A stretch of 64,000 nt of DNA, taken from contig BRXU01000003.1 in assembly GCA_030267565.1 (NCBI GenBank), forward strand, positions 1,658,001-1,722,000, given 5' to 3'. The position numbers were made by a program, and so were the translations under genes. The notes below the pieces were generated by a model. That model was not told the origin of the DNA. It made no database searches and saw nothing but the letters and a program-made list of their open reading frames with translations. Position 1 is the first letter of the stretch. The number at the start of each line of letters is the position of its first letter. Below, one piece after another: positions 1 through 11,566 of this stretch. Source of the stretch: Pleodorina starrii (taxonomy: Eukaryota; Chlorophyta; Chlorophyceae; Chlamydomonadales; Volvocaceae).

Positions 1-1211
1 CACAACTACGTACCTCCCCCGTCCACCTGCCTACTTGCCTGCCTGTCTGTCTGTCTGTCTGCCTGCCTGTCTGTCAGTTGCTTCCCATGTCACCTGGTGT
101 TATGCATCATCTCTTCGTTTGAGCAGCACGCGCCCCTCCCAGCCCCACCGCCTGCAGAGCGTTCCGACTCCAACCCGCTTTCCAACCCACACTGCCACCT
201 CCCCCGCCTCCTCCACCTACTCCCCCCACCCCAAAACAATGCCACCAACCTCGCCCGCTCGCTCGCTCGTCCCCTCACTCAGTCGCCTCACTCGCTCAGT
301 CGTACCGTGCAATCGCTCGCAGTCGTACGACAGAGTCGTTCACGCCACGTCAAACCCCCATTCATTCAAACCCTCCCAACTCTTTCCCACCCTTCCCCAC
401 GCCCCCGCCCAGGACTGACCTGACCCGACCCGACCCGGCCTCACCATTCGCACCCCTCTGCCCGTCTCTCGGCCTTCATCGCTGGAGACCTAATCCGCCG
501 GGTCTCCGGGTGCCCACAAGCCGCGTGCAAGCAGAGCGTGGCGGCCGCTGCCGCTGCTGTTGCCTGCTGCCTGCTGCTGCTGCTGCCTGCAAAAGCTGCC
601 TTGGAGCTGCGTCGCAAGCCAAGCAACCGAAGCTGCTACGCAGCCTCTGCCCTTGAAGCTGCACCAGCCGCGCCCCCCCCTCCCCGCGGAACGAACGGGT
701 ACACCCGCCTACGATCGGACGCCGCAGCGCAGCGCAGCACAGCGCAGGGGTGGAGAGAGAGGGATGGGGGATACCCCGGCCCCGCCCCCGGTCTTTCGAT
801 GCGGGCACGGCTCGCCGCTGCAGCTGCCGCCGCCACCTGCGTGCCGGTCTCCCGTTCTGCGCTCCTTCCCCTGGGGCTCGGGCTCCTTCCCTAGGCCGGC
901 GCGCCTGTATGGGATATAGCAGCCGTGGCTGCCGCGGGGGGGGGGCGGTGCCGCTCGGGCTCCTGCTCCCCAGGCAACCTCGGTGCTGCAGCTGTCCGCT
1001 CCAGGGGGGGACCAGGATGTGTGCGGGGTCGCTAGGGAGGCAGCCTCAGCGCCTAGGTGCTAGCTGCTAGGTACTCGGGGGCCTTGTGCCCCCCCCCGCA
1101 GGCGCTGTGTCCCCTTCATGACACCACGCAGCACCCGGGGGAGACCTGCGGGGAGGCCAGGCGAGGAGGAGAGGAAGGGGGAGAGGAAGGGAGAGGGGGA
1201 GGGGGAGAGGG

Positions 1212-1272
1212 GATAAGAAGAAGAAAGATGCCACAGCGAAGGGCCGGAGACGGCTTTAGCGAGCGGACCAGG
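1212..1272 (-). repeat. Dispersed ~50-bp repeat, copy 1 (inverted)
   Basis: The reverse complement carries the family core words TCCGCTCGCTAA, a CCGTCTCCG block, TTCGCTGTGG and a T-rich tail. It lies downstream of, or in the 3' part of, the TPR gene. Confidence 0.7.
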
Positions 1273-1728
1273 CGAGGGGGAGAGGGAGGAGGAGAGCGAG
1301 GGGGAAGAGATTACAAAGACCCTTCGTGACAGTCACATGTGTTACCGTGTGCTGGGTGCTGATGTGCTGGCTGCTGGAGCGCTGGAGCGCCGGCACTGGG
1401 TGTTGGAGCGCACCCTGCCGCGAAGCCCCCCCCCCCGGGGCCCCGCACAGAAGCACGATCAGCACGAGCCGCGACAGCAGGCGCAGCGCTGCCCCAAACC
1501 ACGTGCAGCAGCAGCAGCAGTGGCAGCAGCAGCAGCGCCGAGTACACGCGGGTACCGGTGCGCCCGTAGTAACGCCCGTACGATACGACGTGCACACGCA
1601 CACGCCAGCCACAGGCCCGTTGTGAAGGTATGAAACAACACACATACACATATACACACACGCCACTCACAGCCGATGTGTGCGGACCGGATACTCCGCA
1701 GCCCCGCCCGGCTCAGGCCCCCTCCCCA

Positions 1729-1757
1729 ACACACACACACACACACACACACACACC
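1729..1757. repeat. (AC)n microsatellite
   Basis: About 14 uninterrupted AC dinucleotides. Similar but less regular AC/GT tracts occur inside the TPR gene introns near 3797-3870 and 7164-7186. Confidence 0.9.
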
Positions 1758-1780
1758 CGCCCGGCTCTCCGCCCGGCAGG

Positions 1781-1834
1781 ATTCGTCCGCTAACGCCGTT
1801 TCCGTTCCTTCGCTGCGGTATTTTCATTTTTTTC
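1781..1834 (+). repeat. Dispersed ~50-bp repeat, copy 2
   Basis: Nearly full family match: CCGCTAACGCCGTTTCCG, then TTCGCTGCGGTATT, then a T-rich tail. It lies 3' of the last assigned TPR exon. Confidence 0.75.
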
Positions 1835-2045
1835 TCCGCCCGGCACGCGCCCCTTCCTAACATGCCCCCAGCGGGGGCCCCTCTCCGGCGCGCACCCAAC
1901 CCCCCCCACCCCTCCCACCCGCACACTAACTCCTCAGCGCCCTTGCCCCCAAAACTCCAGCCCCCCACGCCCCCGAGCTCCCCACGCCCCAAACCTCCCA
2001 CGGCCCCCCCAATTCAACACACACACCGCACCGCCCCACCCCCAC

Positions 2046-5000
2046 CTGCGCCGCCGCCGCCGCCTCCATCCTGTCCTGCACCCGCGCCAGTCCCTCCCTG
2101 CACTCCAGCACCAGTCCGTGGTCTCGCGCCTCGGGGGGGCCCGCCTCCGCCAACTGCAGAGTCAGGCGGTACATCGCCTCGGACTCAAACAACCTGAAGG
2201 GGGGGATATATTGGTGGGGATATAATGGTGGGGGGGATTTAATACGGGGGAGGGGTTAATATATAATATATATTATAAATAAAGAAGAAACCGCAGGAAT
2301 GGGACGGAGGCGACGCAAGCAAGCCGGCTTATGTTTGGGTGGGGGAGGAGGAGACGCGTCCCCGCAGGCGACTGGAAGTGAGCCCGCCCCTGCCTTTCCT
2401 TGTGTGCGGGGGGAGGGGGGTTATCCGCGTATAGGGGGGGGAGAGACGCGTCCCCGCAGGCGAGCGGGCTGGCATGCGAGGGAAGTGAGCCGCTGAGCCC
2501 GCCCCTGCATTTCACCCCGCGCCCTCCAACCCCCTCCCCCACCTCCCCCAGCTCCTCCCCCCCTCCTTGCTCACTTGTTTCTGAGCTCCATCACCTCCGC
2601 CAACCTCCGGTGCGCCGCCAACACATCCGGATGGCGCTCCCCCAATTGGGGGGGCAGGGCCGCGACTGCCCACGTCAGCAACCGCTCCGATTCCGACCAC
2701 TGGCGCTGTTGGGGGGGGGGAGGGGGAGGGGGCGGTGGTGGGGGAGGGGGGAGGGAGGGGGATGAGCCAGGTGGGCGGGGGGGCGGGGAGAGGGGTAATT
2801 AGAACGGCCCGGGGCGAGGGGAGGAGACGTGTTCTGTGACAGCTTGGGAGTAGAACAGTCAGTCAGTCATGCAACGTTCTGGCGAACTGACCAGGTGTCC
2901 AGGAGGCGGGGGGTGGGGGTTGGGCCTTTGGGGGTTGGGTGCGAATCAAGAATGTACCGTACACCGGACAACCCCGATGGATGCGGGGCGACCCGTGCAC
3001 AAATAAAGCAGCAGGTCCGACAACCCAAGCCCCAGTCCAACCCCCCTTACCCCCATGCGCACACACACACACTACACGCGCCCCTCCCAGCTCCCACGAG
3101 CCCCTCTAAAAGTCTAAATCCACATGCATAACCCCCTCAGCCCCACCCCCTTTCCGCATCCCTCCCTTATCTGGACTCCAACGAGGCTATCCTAGGATGC
3201 TGGCTGCTGCTGCAACCACTACCAATGCCACATGGCACTCAACACTCAACCCCACCCCAACCCGCAACCCCCCGCCTCAAGCCCAGAGTCTGAGTCCCAT
3301 CGCTGCGGCTTCATCTTCCTTGCCCCCTCCCCCCTCCCCCTCCCCCCACATTTACCCCCAACCCTCCCCCCTCCCCCACCCTCTCGCCCTCTTTGGACCG
3401 TCATACTCTACCCCCTTTCCCCACCCCCACAGCCCCACCTGACTCCCCCTCCTTCCCTCCTTCCCCCCTTCCTCCCTCCCTCCTCCCCCCCACATACACA
3501 TACGCAATTACGCATACACATACACGCATACACACACGCACACCTGGTCTGCCAGCAGCACCCCCAGATTGGTTGCCACCACCAGCGTCTCCGGATGCGA
3601 CTCCCCGCGGCTCCGTCCGCACACCGCCAGACAGCGCCGGTACAGCACCAGGGCCTCCGCGGCCTTGTCGGGGTGGGAGGACCGCTGGCGCTGGGGAGGG
3701 GGAGGAGGAGGAGGAGGGGGAGGGGGAGGGAGGGTGTAATGTAAGGGAGGGGAAGGGGAGGGGGAAGGGGAACAAGGGGAGGATGGAGGAGGACACAAAA
3801 CACACACACACACACACCACGCGCCCCAAAACACAACACACACACATACACACAGCAAACATACACACACACATACACACAGCCAAACCGCCTCCCCCGC
3901 ACCTCCCCACCTTGAGGCACAGCGCCAAGTTGTTTGCGGCGGTGGCGGTGTGGGGGTGTTCCCTGCCGTACACCGCTTCCGTCAGCGTCAGGTTGTGTCT
4001 CAGCAGCCCCTCCGCCGCCCCCAGCTCCCCGCCCTCCATGGCGAGGGCAGCCAGGTTGGCCCGGGAGTCCAGGGAGGCCAGGCCGCGGGACTCACAGCTG
4101 GAGAGCTGGAGCAGCTGCGGAGGGGGGGGGAAGGGGGCGGGGGGGGAGAGGGGGTTTTAGGCCGGGGCGGGAAAGGGGTTTTTGGGTAGGCGGAGGAGCG
4201 GGAAATGGGGTGGAGGACGGGGTGGGGGTGGGGAACTAGACGCGTGCAGGCCGGCGCGGGACGCACGTGCGTGTCCCACCCGCCCGCCGACCCATGGGTC
4301 ACCCGGCAATCCCCACAGGTCAAGAGGTCACTTGCACGCCCGCTCCGAAACCAACCCTCTCCCGCAGCCTGCAATCAAGCCAACCAAGCCAACCCGCCCC
4401 CCCCCTGCTCACCTCCACGGACGCCTCCATCAGCTCTCGTGCCTCCCTCAGCAGCGGCCCCGAACCGGAGGAGCGACACCGCTGAGCCCTCTCTTTCTGT
4501 GGGGGGGGCGGGGGGGGGGCGGTGGGGTGTGGGGCGGTGGGGGTACGGAGTCGAGTTTTGGGTGAGGTGAGGATGGGGCTGGGGGTGGGGGGTGCGGGTG
4601 GGGGTGGGGGTGGGGGTGAGGGTGGAGGATGGGGATGGGGATGGGGATGGGGGTGGGGCTGGGGGGTGAGGGTGGGGGTGGAGGGCTGGTCTCGCTCTCA
4701 TTCATCCGAGGGGGTCATTCATCCAAGGGGTGCGAAACCGCAGACAGCGAGGGGACGGAGGCGATGGGACGTGCGGACGCGGAGCCCGGCAAAGAAGGGG
4801 GGTGGCTTCTTGTACCGATAATCCGGTATTGTTACCCTTCCCCCCCCCCCCCGGCGATGCGGCACCTCCCTGGCCGTCGTTCGTTTGGCCCTGACGCGGG
4901 CGGGGACCCATTATCCAGGAGAGATGACGACGCTGTACTACGCGACCCTGAAAGGTGTCGCATGCGAATCCCCCTCTCCCCCTCCCCCGCTCCCTTCACC

Positions 5001-8000
5001 CCCCCCTCCCCACACCCACCGACTCACGAAGAAGACCGGCCAAGCAGCCCCCCCCCCAACACACTCCCAGCCCCACCTGCACCAGCCCCAGACAATGGAG
5101 CGACAAACCGACCAGCTCCACAGCAGAACCCACGTCGCCGCGGAGTACGACATCACCGCCGCCGCCGCCGCCACCGCTGCTGCCTTGCGGCGCCGCCGCC
5201 AGCGCCGCCCGTTGCGCCGCCGCCACCTCCGCCTCCTGCAACTCCAAAACCAACGCCCGTACGGCCGCCAGCACCGCCGTCAGGTGTTCCCCCGACAGCG
5301 GCTCCAGGGGCGGTACGACACTGCCGCCGGCGGCGGCAGCGGCGGCGGTAGCGCTGCCCCGCCCGGCGGCGGCGGCCGCTGCCGCCAAGGCTGCGGCGCA
5401 GGGCCCCGCCGTCAGCGCCGCCGCCAGCTGCGGCGCCGCGACGGCGGTGGGCGTCGCCAGCATCAGCTGCCGCAGCCGCCGGCACAGCGCCGTCAGCAAC
5501 GTGTCGTACGCAGTGTCGTACTGGCCGAGCGTGTAGTACAGCACGCCGAGCTCATCCAGCGCGCCGGACTCTGTACTGCCGGGGCCGTAGGCCTCTTCCA
5601 CGTACGGGATGACCTGTGTGCCGTACAAACACGAGTGCGGTAGTACGACAAGCCACGCGATGGCGTATGGCTTTACCGGCTATAGGGGAGAGTTGTAAAA
5701 GTTCCATGCGAAACTTTGGGGAGGGGGTGGGGCGTGAGAGTGCTAGGAGCCCTACTACCGGTACCTGGCTCCGCCCCACCTTGTCCCAACCCCTCCCGAC
5801 CCCACCTCAGCACGTTCCGTACACGCCCTCCAACACGCCAGATCCACCCCCAGCGCCCTCGCTGCCCCCCCTCCCCGCCCTCGCCGCCCTCCGACGCCAA
5901 TCTGCCACTTCAACCCCCCCATCCCACCACACACACACCACCACCACCCTCAGCGCACCCCTGGCCCACAATGTCCACAGAAGAACAATTTACTCACCCA
6001 CGCACAAAACATACCGCATAAACCACAAACAACACACATACACACACCCAATTCACACACGCCCCCGCCCCGGGCCGTTCTAATTGCCCCCCGCTCCCCC
6101 CTTCCCGAGCACATCACTCCCCTCCCGGCCCCCCCCCCGCCCCCCCCCCCTTTCCCCACCTGCTGCTCCAGCAGCCCCACCGCCTGGCGGGCCGCCCCCA
6201 GGTCCTTGTGACATCCAGCAACCGTACGGAGAGCCTGCGTGCGTATATACGTACGGCATGTGTGTACGACATGTACGGCTGCATGGGTGGGTTTCGGAGC
6301 TGTGCAGAAGATGCCGTTCACGGCGGCTCCACCGGAATAACAGCGGGAGCGCAGGGAGGAGGTCCTTCTCACAATACCGGTATGATACATACGCCGGACA
6401 AGAAAGAATCAAACGCAAGCCACTGCCCTCAGGAAACCCTAAAACCCTGGAACACCTACCGTAGGTGACGTCCAGAGGCCATCCAACGCGGGCCCGGGCT
6501 CGCAACCCTCCAAGGCGCGCCCCTTGCCCCCCTTCCCCCCTCAACATCCCCCCCCCCACCCCAAGGCTCCGGCCCCGGCCTACACGTGGATAACGCACCC
6601 CGGCCCCCGGCCTACACGTGAATAACCCCCCAAGTCTCCCCGCCCCCCCCTCAAGGCTCCCCGCTGAATCCTACCATCCCTCAAGGCTCCACCTCATCAC
6701 CCCTAACTCCTGAATCTCACCGCCCCTCCCCTCAAACCCCCTCAAACTTGCAAAGTTGCAACCCCCGCCAAAACCACAGGACGGCCCCCCACTCCGATAC
6801 CCCGAGCCCCGACCCACCCTCAGCGTGTCGGCGTGCGCGGGTCCCCGGCAGCCGCAAAACACATCCGCCGCCTCCCGTGCCGCCGCCAGCGCCGCCGCTC
6901 CGGAACCCGCCGTACGCAGCAGGAAGGCGGCGCGGAAGGCGCGTTGTCCGTGGTGGGGGGTGCGGGGTACGGCATCTCGCGCGGAATCCAGATCCAGGCA
7001 GGCGCTCTGGAGGGGAGGGGACGGGGGCGTCGAGCGGGGGGCCGGCCGGGGGTTGGTGGGGAGGGTGTGTGTGTGGGGTGGGGGGGGGTGGGGGGGGGAG
7101 TAAATAGAGTGCAGCCTAAGTAAAACCCCGCAGAGGACGGGTCTACGGGTGGGAGGGTAACAAATGTGTGTGTGTGTGTGTGTGTGGTGGAGCATGGCTG
7201 GGTCCTGGGGCTCGTTCGCCCGCATGTCGCCTCCGTACCACCGCTACGGTCTCATCTTCACTACCCTCGCCACCCCCCCCCCACACACACGCAGATACCA
7301 TCATCGCGACTTCACCCCCTCACCGAGGAGTGGTAATGGTCTCACCGCCTCCGTCCGTTCGCTGCGGCATCTTTCTTTTTTTCCAACCTCAGACCCACCC
7401 CACCCCCACCCCCACCCCCACCCCCCACCCCCACCCCCACCCCCACCCCCACCCCGGGGGGCTGCGGCCGGCTTCTCTCGTCACCACGACCACCGCCTCC
7501 CCTCTCCCCGGATCATTTCACCGCCCTTCGCTTCCAACCCGCCTCCCCCTCCCCCCCACTCCACTCCAACTCCCCCCCGGCTGCTGCTGCTGCTGCCACC
7601 CTCTCAACCCGCCTCCCCCTCTCCTCCCAACCCCCCAACCCCCCTGGGCTGCTGCTGCTGCCACCCCCTCCTCCCCCTCTCCTCCCCCACACCCTCTCAT
7701 CCCCCTCCCCCACCCCTCCCCCTCTCCTCTCCTCCTCTCCCCCTCTCCCTCCCCTCTCCTCCCCCCCTCCCCACCTTAACCAGCGCCTGCTTGATGGCCC
7801 GGTCGAGCTCCCCACTGCCCGGGGTGGAGCGGATGGAGGCCAGGATGCGGTCGCGGTCGGAGGGGAAGGTGGACTGGAGGGACCGGGGGGGTTATCCACG
7901 TATAGGCCGGGGCCCCGGGGGGGGGGGAAGGGGTGCGGGGTGCGGACGGGATTATGGCGACGCGAAGGTGGAATATATCTTTCGTCGGATCATGCTGCTG

Positions 8001-11000
8001 TCGGGCCCTTCGTTCCGTTGCTGTGCTGTGCTGTCGCGCACATCTGTCCAGTTGGGTCAGTCCGTCGGCGACGCGGCCGCAGCTCTCTCAGTATGGGTCA
8101 GGTACCGTAGCAGGCCCCGCTCGGTCAGTACGTCGGCCCTGCACGGTACTGGCTTCCAGGTTCGCTCGCTAACGCCGCCTCCCGTCCCTTCACTGCGGAA
8201 TACCTTCTTCATTACCCACCTCCCCCCCCCGCCCGCCCCTAACCAGTTCCCTTGCCGCACTCCACTCTCACCCCTCCCTCCGCTTGCCTCCACGGGCTCT
8301 TCTTCCCCCCTCCAACCCCACCACCCCACCCACCTGCGCCCTCGCCACATCAAGCTCTCCCCAAACGTGGGCCAGCTCGGAAAACTCCAGGGGACCCGCA
8401 AGAACTCGGAGGCCCTGTGGCGTCGTGTGCGCGTGTGTGTATGTGTGTGTATTTATGTGTGTGTGCGTGTCCATGCGCGGTGGGGAGAGGAGGGAAAGGA
8501 GGGGGGGTAAAAGGAGATAGGACAGCCCGACTGGACAGACAGACAGACAGGCCGTCAGGCAGGGAAAGAGGGGTCATTGTAGCATTTTTGATGGGGCGAT
8601 GGGGAATGCTCGCGGGCGAGGGCCTGCCGTACCTCGGCCCCCTTCCGCTGTACGGTATGCCAGATCTCGTACAGACACCAGATCCGAGTCAGCACCAGGC
8701 CCCCTCGGTCAAGCACCTGCAGTACAGTACAGTCCAAAACAAAACCCATGTGGTACGGCACCAAAGCACGGGGGCAGGGAAGCAGCGGCACAGCGGTCAA
8801 ACTCCCCAGGGTCAAGAAACACCACCCGTCCGTACGACACCAGATTTGATCAAGTGACATCGCGACCCGCTGTCTGACTGTCGGGATGTGCTCTTCCACA
8901 GGGGGGCTGCCGAAACATACCGTAGTGCCCCCGACGGCCCCGACCCGCACAGACCGACAGCCCAGGCAACCCCCCCCCCACACACACACACCGGCACGCT
9001 GCGAACCTACCCCCTCCGGGCTCCGGCGAAATCTCATCACGGAACATCTGATCTCCTTCCCGCCCCCTCCCCTCCCCTCCTCTCCCCTCCACCCTCGCCC
9101 CCAACCAGGTGGCTGGGGCTCGCTCATCGCGGCTGTTCGTCCGCTGCCGGTAGTACCCGAGACCCGCTCCCCCGAGCTGTCGGCCCACTCTCCCCGACCG
9201 TCCCACCTCCCACGTTAACCGACCGGCCCCGATCCCCCAATCCCTTTCACTTGTTACGGGAGCGAAGGCCGAACTGACAAGACGACCAGCCGAGGGAAGA
9301 CAGGCCACCTGGCCCCACCCACGCGCCAGCCCCACCCTGCCACCCACCCACTCCCAACCCACCCACTCCCGACCCACTCCCAACCCAGCCCCACCGACCC
9401 ACCCACCGACCCACCAGCAGCGTCTGCTCCGAGCGCCCCACCACCTCATGGAGCTGTGACAAGTCGTTGGCCTGTGGGACGAGCACTGGGCTCCGTGGTC
9501 AGCCTGGCCCCGCTCGCTGGGTGTGCTAAACGCTAGTGGTCCCTCATTGTAACTCTCGCATCCTAAACGCGCAGCAGCCAAACAAAATGATAAGTACGTG
9601 CGACTACCGTATTCCTTTACAACACATCGACCATGTCGGTAAGTAAGTATCGCTTTAAGTATAGCTTTCTTTGAGACCTTACCTGTGTCGAGCCCGGCGC
9701 GTCGGGATGCTGGTTGATCGCAAACATGTCCAGCCAAACGTACGTGTTTCGGAGCAGCGCCTCGCGACCCACAAACCGACCCAACAGCCGGTCCACAATC
9801 TCCGCGTTCGTGCCACTGGTGGCGGCGCCGCCGGTGGCGGCGCTGCCACCGCCGCTGCTGCTGTGGCCGCTGCTGTTGCTGCTGCTGCCGCTACTGATGC
9901 TGGCGGCGGCGGTATCGCCGGCGGCGGCATCGGAGGCCTCCGACGCACGGCTCGTGACGGCAGCGGCGGCGGTGCCGGCGGCTGCGGCGCCGCCGCCGTA
10001 CGGCTCCCCTTGATGGCAGCCGCTGGCGGAGCTGGCTCGCCGCGCGGCGGCGGACTGCTTTGCTGACGTCACCCTGGAGGGGCACCGCGAACCAGAGTAC
10101 GACAAGGTGCCCGTGACAGTGCTACGCCCCCGCGCGCCGCCGCCAGGCTCCATAGCGGACGACGGCGGGGGCAGCGGCGGCACGTCCCGCCGGCCGCCGC
10201 TGCCGCTGCCGGCGGCAGAATCAGGCCTGGCCGCCGCCGCCGGCGGCGGCGGCTGAAGTGGCGGTGACAGCGCCGCCGGAGGCCCCTGCCGCGTGAAGCT
10301 GCCGCCGCCGCCGCCGCCGCCGGCGGTGCTGACGCTGGCACTGCAGGCGGAATAGCGGCTGCAGACGCTGGTGAATTGCTGATGGGGCCATTGGTGGGTT
10401 ACGCCGCTGGGACGAGCAAGCAGCGGGTTCAATGAACCGCTTAACGACCCGCCGGAGGCGGCGGCGCCGCCGCCGCCAGGCGCGAGGTACTCCGCATCGT
10501 CGGTGGCTGTGGAGCCGGGAAGGTGGGTGGCGGCGGCGTCGCCGGCCGACGACGCCAGCCCCTCGCCGCCGCCGCTGGCGGAGCTGGTCCGCCCGACTAC
10601 GACAGTCCCCAGGCCGCTGCCGCCACCGCCGCCGCCAACCCCGCCGGCGGCATTGTCCTGACCTGCGCTGAGCCTGGATGAAGAGGGCCGCGATGACACG
10701 CCCTGCCCCGCCCGGTCCCCCACAAAGAGGCCCTGGCCCTGGCTGGCGCTCCAGGAGCGGAGTGGGGCCGCGGGGCCACTGTTGCTGCCGCCGGTATTGG
10801 TGGCGGCGGCAGCGGCGCCGATGGAGCGCGGTGACGGGCGGGGCCAGGGAGGGCTAGCGCACTGCGCCGCGACTGCGCCGGCGCTGGGCCCCGACGGGCG
10901 CGTCGGACTGAGGAGGGAGCGGCGGGAGGGCGGCGGTGGGCCGCCGCTGCTGAGGCAGCGGTCGAGGGCCTTATCGGGGCCGCCGCATGGGACCTGCGGG

Positions 11001-11566
11001 TGCTGCAGCGGCGGTGGCGACATCGGTTGCTGACGCGGCGGATCGTCGCCGTTGCGGCAGCCGCGGCTTGAAGTGAGGGGCTGGTCAGCTGCGGGGCCGC
11101 CGGCGCTGGGGGCCCTGCTTGAGTTTAATATGCTTGGCTGAATGCCGCTTGGGAAGGCAGTATCAGGTGCGGGAACGTCCTTATACGGCCCAAAGATGGT
11201 GGCTGCAGCTGCCGTTTCAAGCTTGTCGCCGGCGTTCCGCTGGACATCGGTGGGGGCGCAGGTGCCAGCGGAAACCGCCGGTGTTTCGGCACTTGCTGCA
11301 TCGGATGTTTCTGCAAAATGGGAAGCGACTAGGCTGACCAGCTCGCGCGTGAAGTCGGCTGCCCAACGGTGGCTAATGAAGTATTTTGCACGGCCAACCG
11401 CGGCCTGCGGAACGGTGGCAAGCTCCACATATCGACAGGCTCTGTCCTTGGTAGCAGGAATGACGATGCTCTGAACTACGTCCGCAGTAGTATAGCCGTC
11501 TGGGACGTTCCGGGCGAACGCCAAGAGAAAACCCAACGAAATTGCGCAGCCAGACACGTCAGACAT
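2046..11566 (-). CDS. ISHRW-module / tetratricopeptide (kinesin-light-chain-like) protein, 13 visible exons
   Basis: Exons on the minus strand, in order: 11566-9683, 9471-9415, 8716-8633, 8414-8334, 7873-7775, 7006-6818, 6234-6160, 5613-5077, 4496-4413, 4114-3911, 3690-3544, 2705-2575, 2193-2046. All junctions are phase 0 except the last, which is phase 2, and all are GT-AG. The visible protein is at least 1240 aa. Residues about 62-72 read FISHRWAADF, about 611-620 WLDMFAINQH and about 656-664 LTRIWCLYE; together these form a module common in algal proteins annotated as kinesin-light-chain-like. Roughly residues 85-590, all in exon 1, are an Ala/Gly/Ser/Pro-rich insertion that splits the module. 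From about residue 700 come helical TPR-like segments with signatures such as REHPHTATAANNLALCLK, SHPETLVVATNLGVLL and RHPDVLAAHRRLAEVM. The start is the first ATG of a long open frame. The function is probably protein-protein scaffolding; the enzymatic role of the ISHRW module, if any, is unknown. The 3' end is unresolved. Confidence 0.85.
4567..4681 (+). repeat. G-rich GGGGGT/GGGGAT minisatellite
   Basis: Consecutive GGGGGT and GGGGAT units lie in an intron of the TPR gene. The G-runs of three or more, spaced by one or two bases, could form G-quadruplexes on the plus (non-coding) strand. Confidence 0.75.
7331..7384 (+). repeat. Dispersed ~50-bp repeat, copy 3 (diverged)
   Basis: The core words CACCGCCTCCGTCCG and TTCGCTGCGGCATCTT are followed by a T-rich tail. 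It sits in the TPR gene intron between exons 7873-7775 and 7006-6818. Confidence 0.6.
7388..7457 (+). repeat. (CCCCCA)n minisatellite
   Basis: About ten CCCCCA/CCCACC units directly abut copy 3 of the dispersed repeat inside a TPR gene intron. Confidence 0.8.
8158..8212 (+). repeat. Dispersed ~50-bp repeat, copy 4
   Basis: TTCGCTCGCTAACGCCG is followed by TTCACTGCGGAATACC and a pyrimidine-rich tail. It sits in the TPR gene intron between exons 8414-8334 and 7873-7775, on the strand opposite to the gene. Confidence 0.7.

Larger units (their letters stand above)
1..2045. other. Region downstream of the TPR gene, no resolved gene
   Basis: No coding exon is identified with confidence here. The last assigned exon of the minus-strand TPR gene ends at 2046 at a consensus donor. 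Reading straight through that donor meets a stop near 1926, so the true carboxyl end of the protein is unresolved. A minus-strand TGTAA, the usual volvocine poly(A) signal, lies at about 1312-1316 and would suit a transcript end near 1.3 kb. A weak alternative terminal exon of Ala/Arg-rich sequence could lie at about 476-590. Otherwise the stretch holds CTG/CAG runs, poly-C/G tracts, an AC microsatellite and two copies of the dispersed intronic repeat. Confidence 0.5.

Noticed and set aside
7164..8510. Plus-strand open frame of 448 codons
   Set aside because: It runs antisense across TPR gene introns and exon 7873-7775, is built of Pro/His/Ser from poly-C tracts, and has no family motif.
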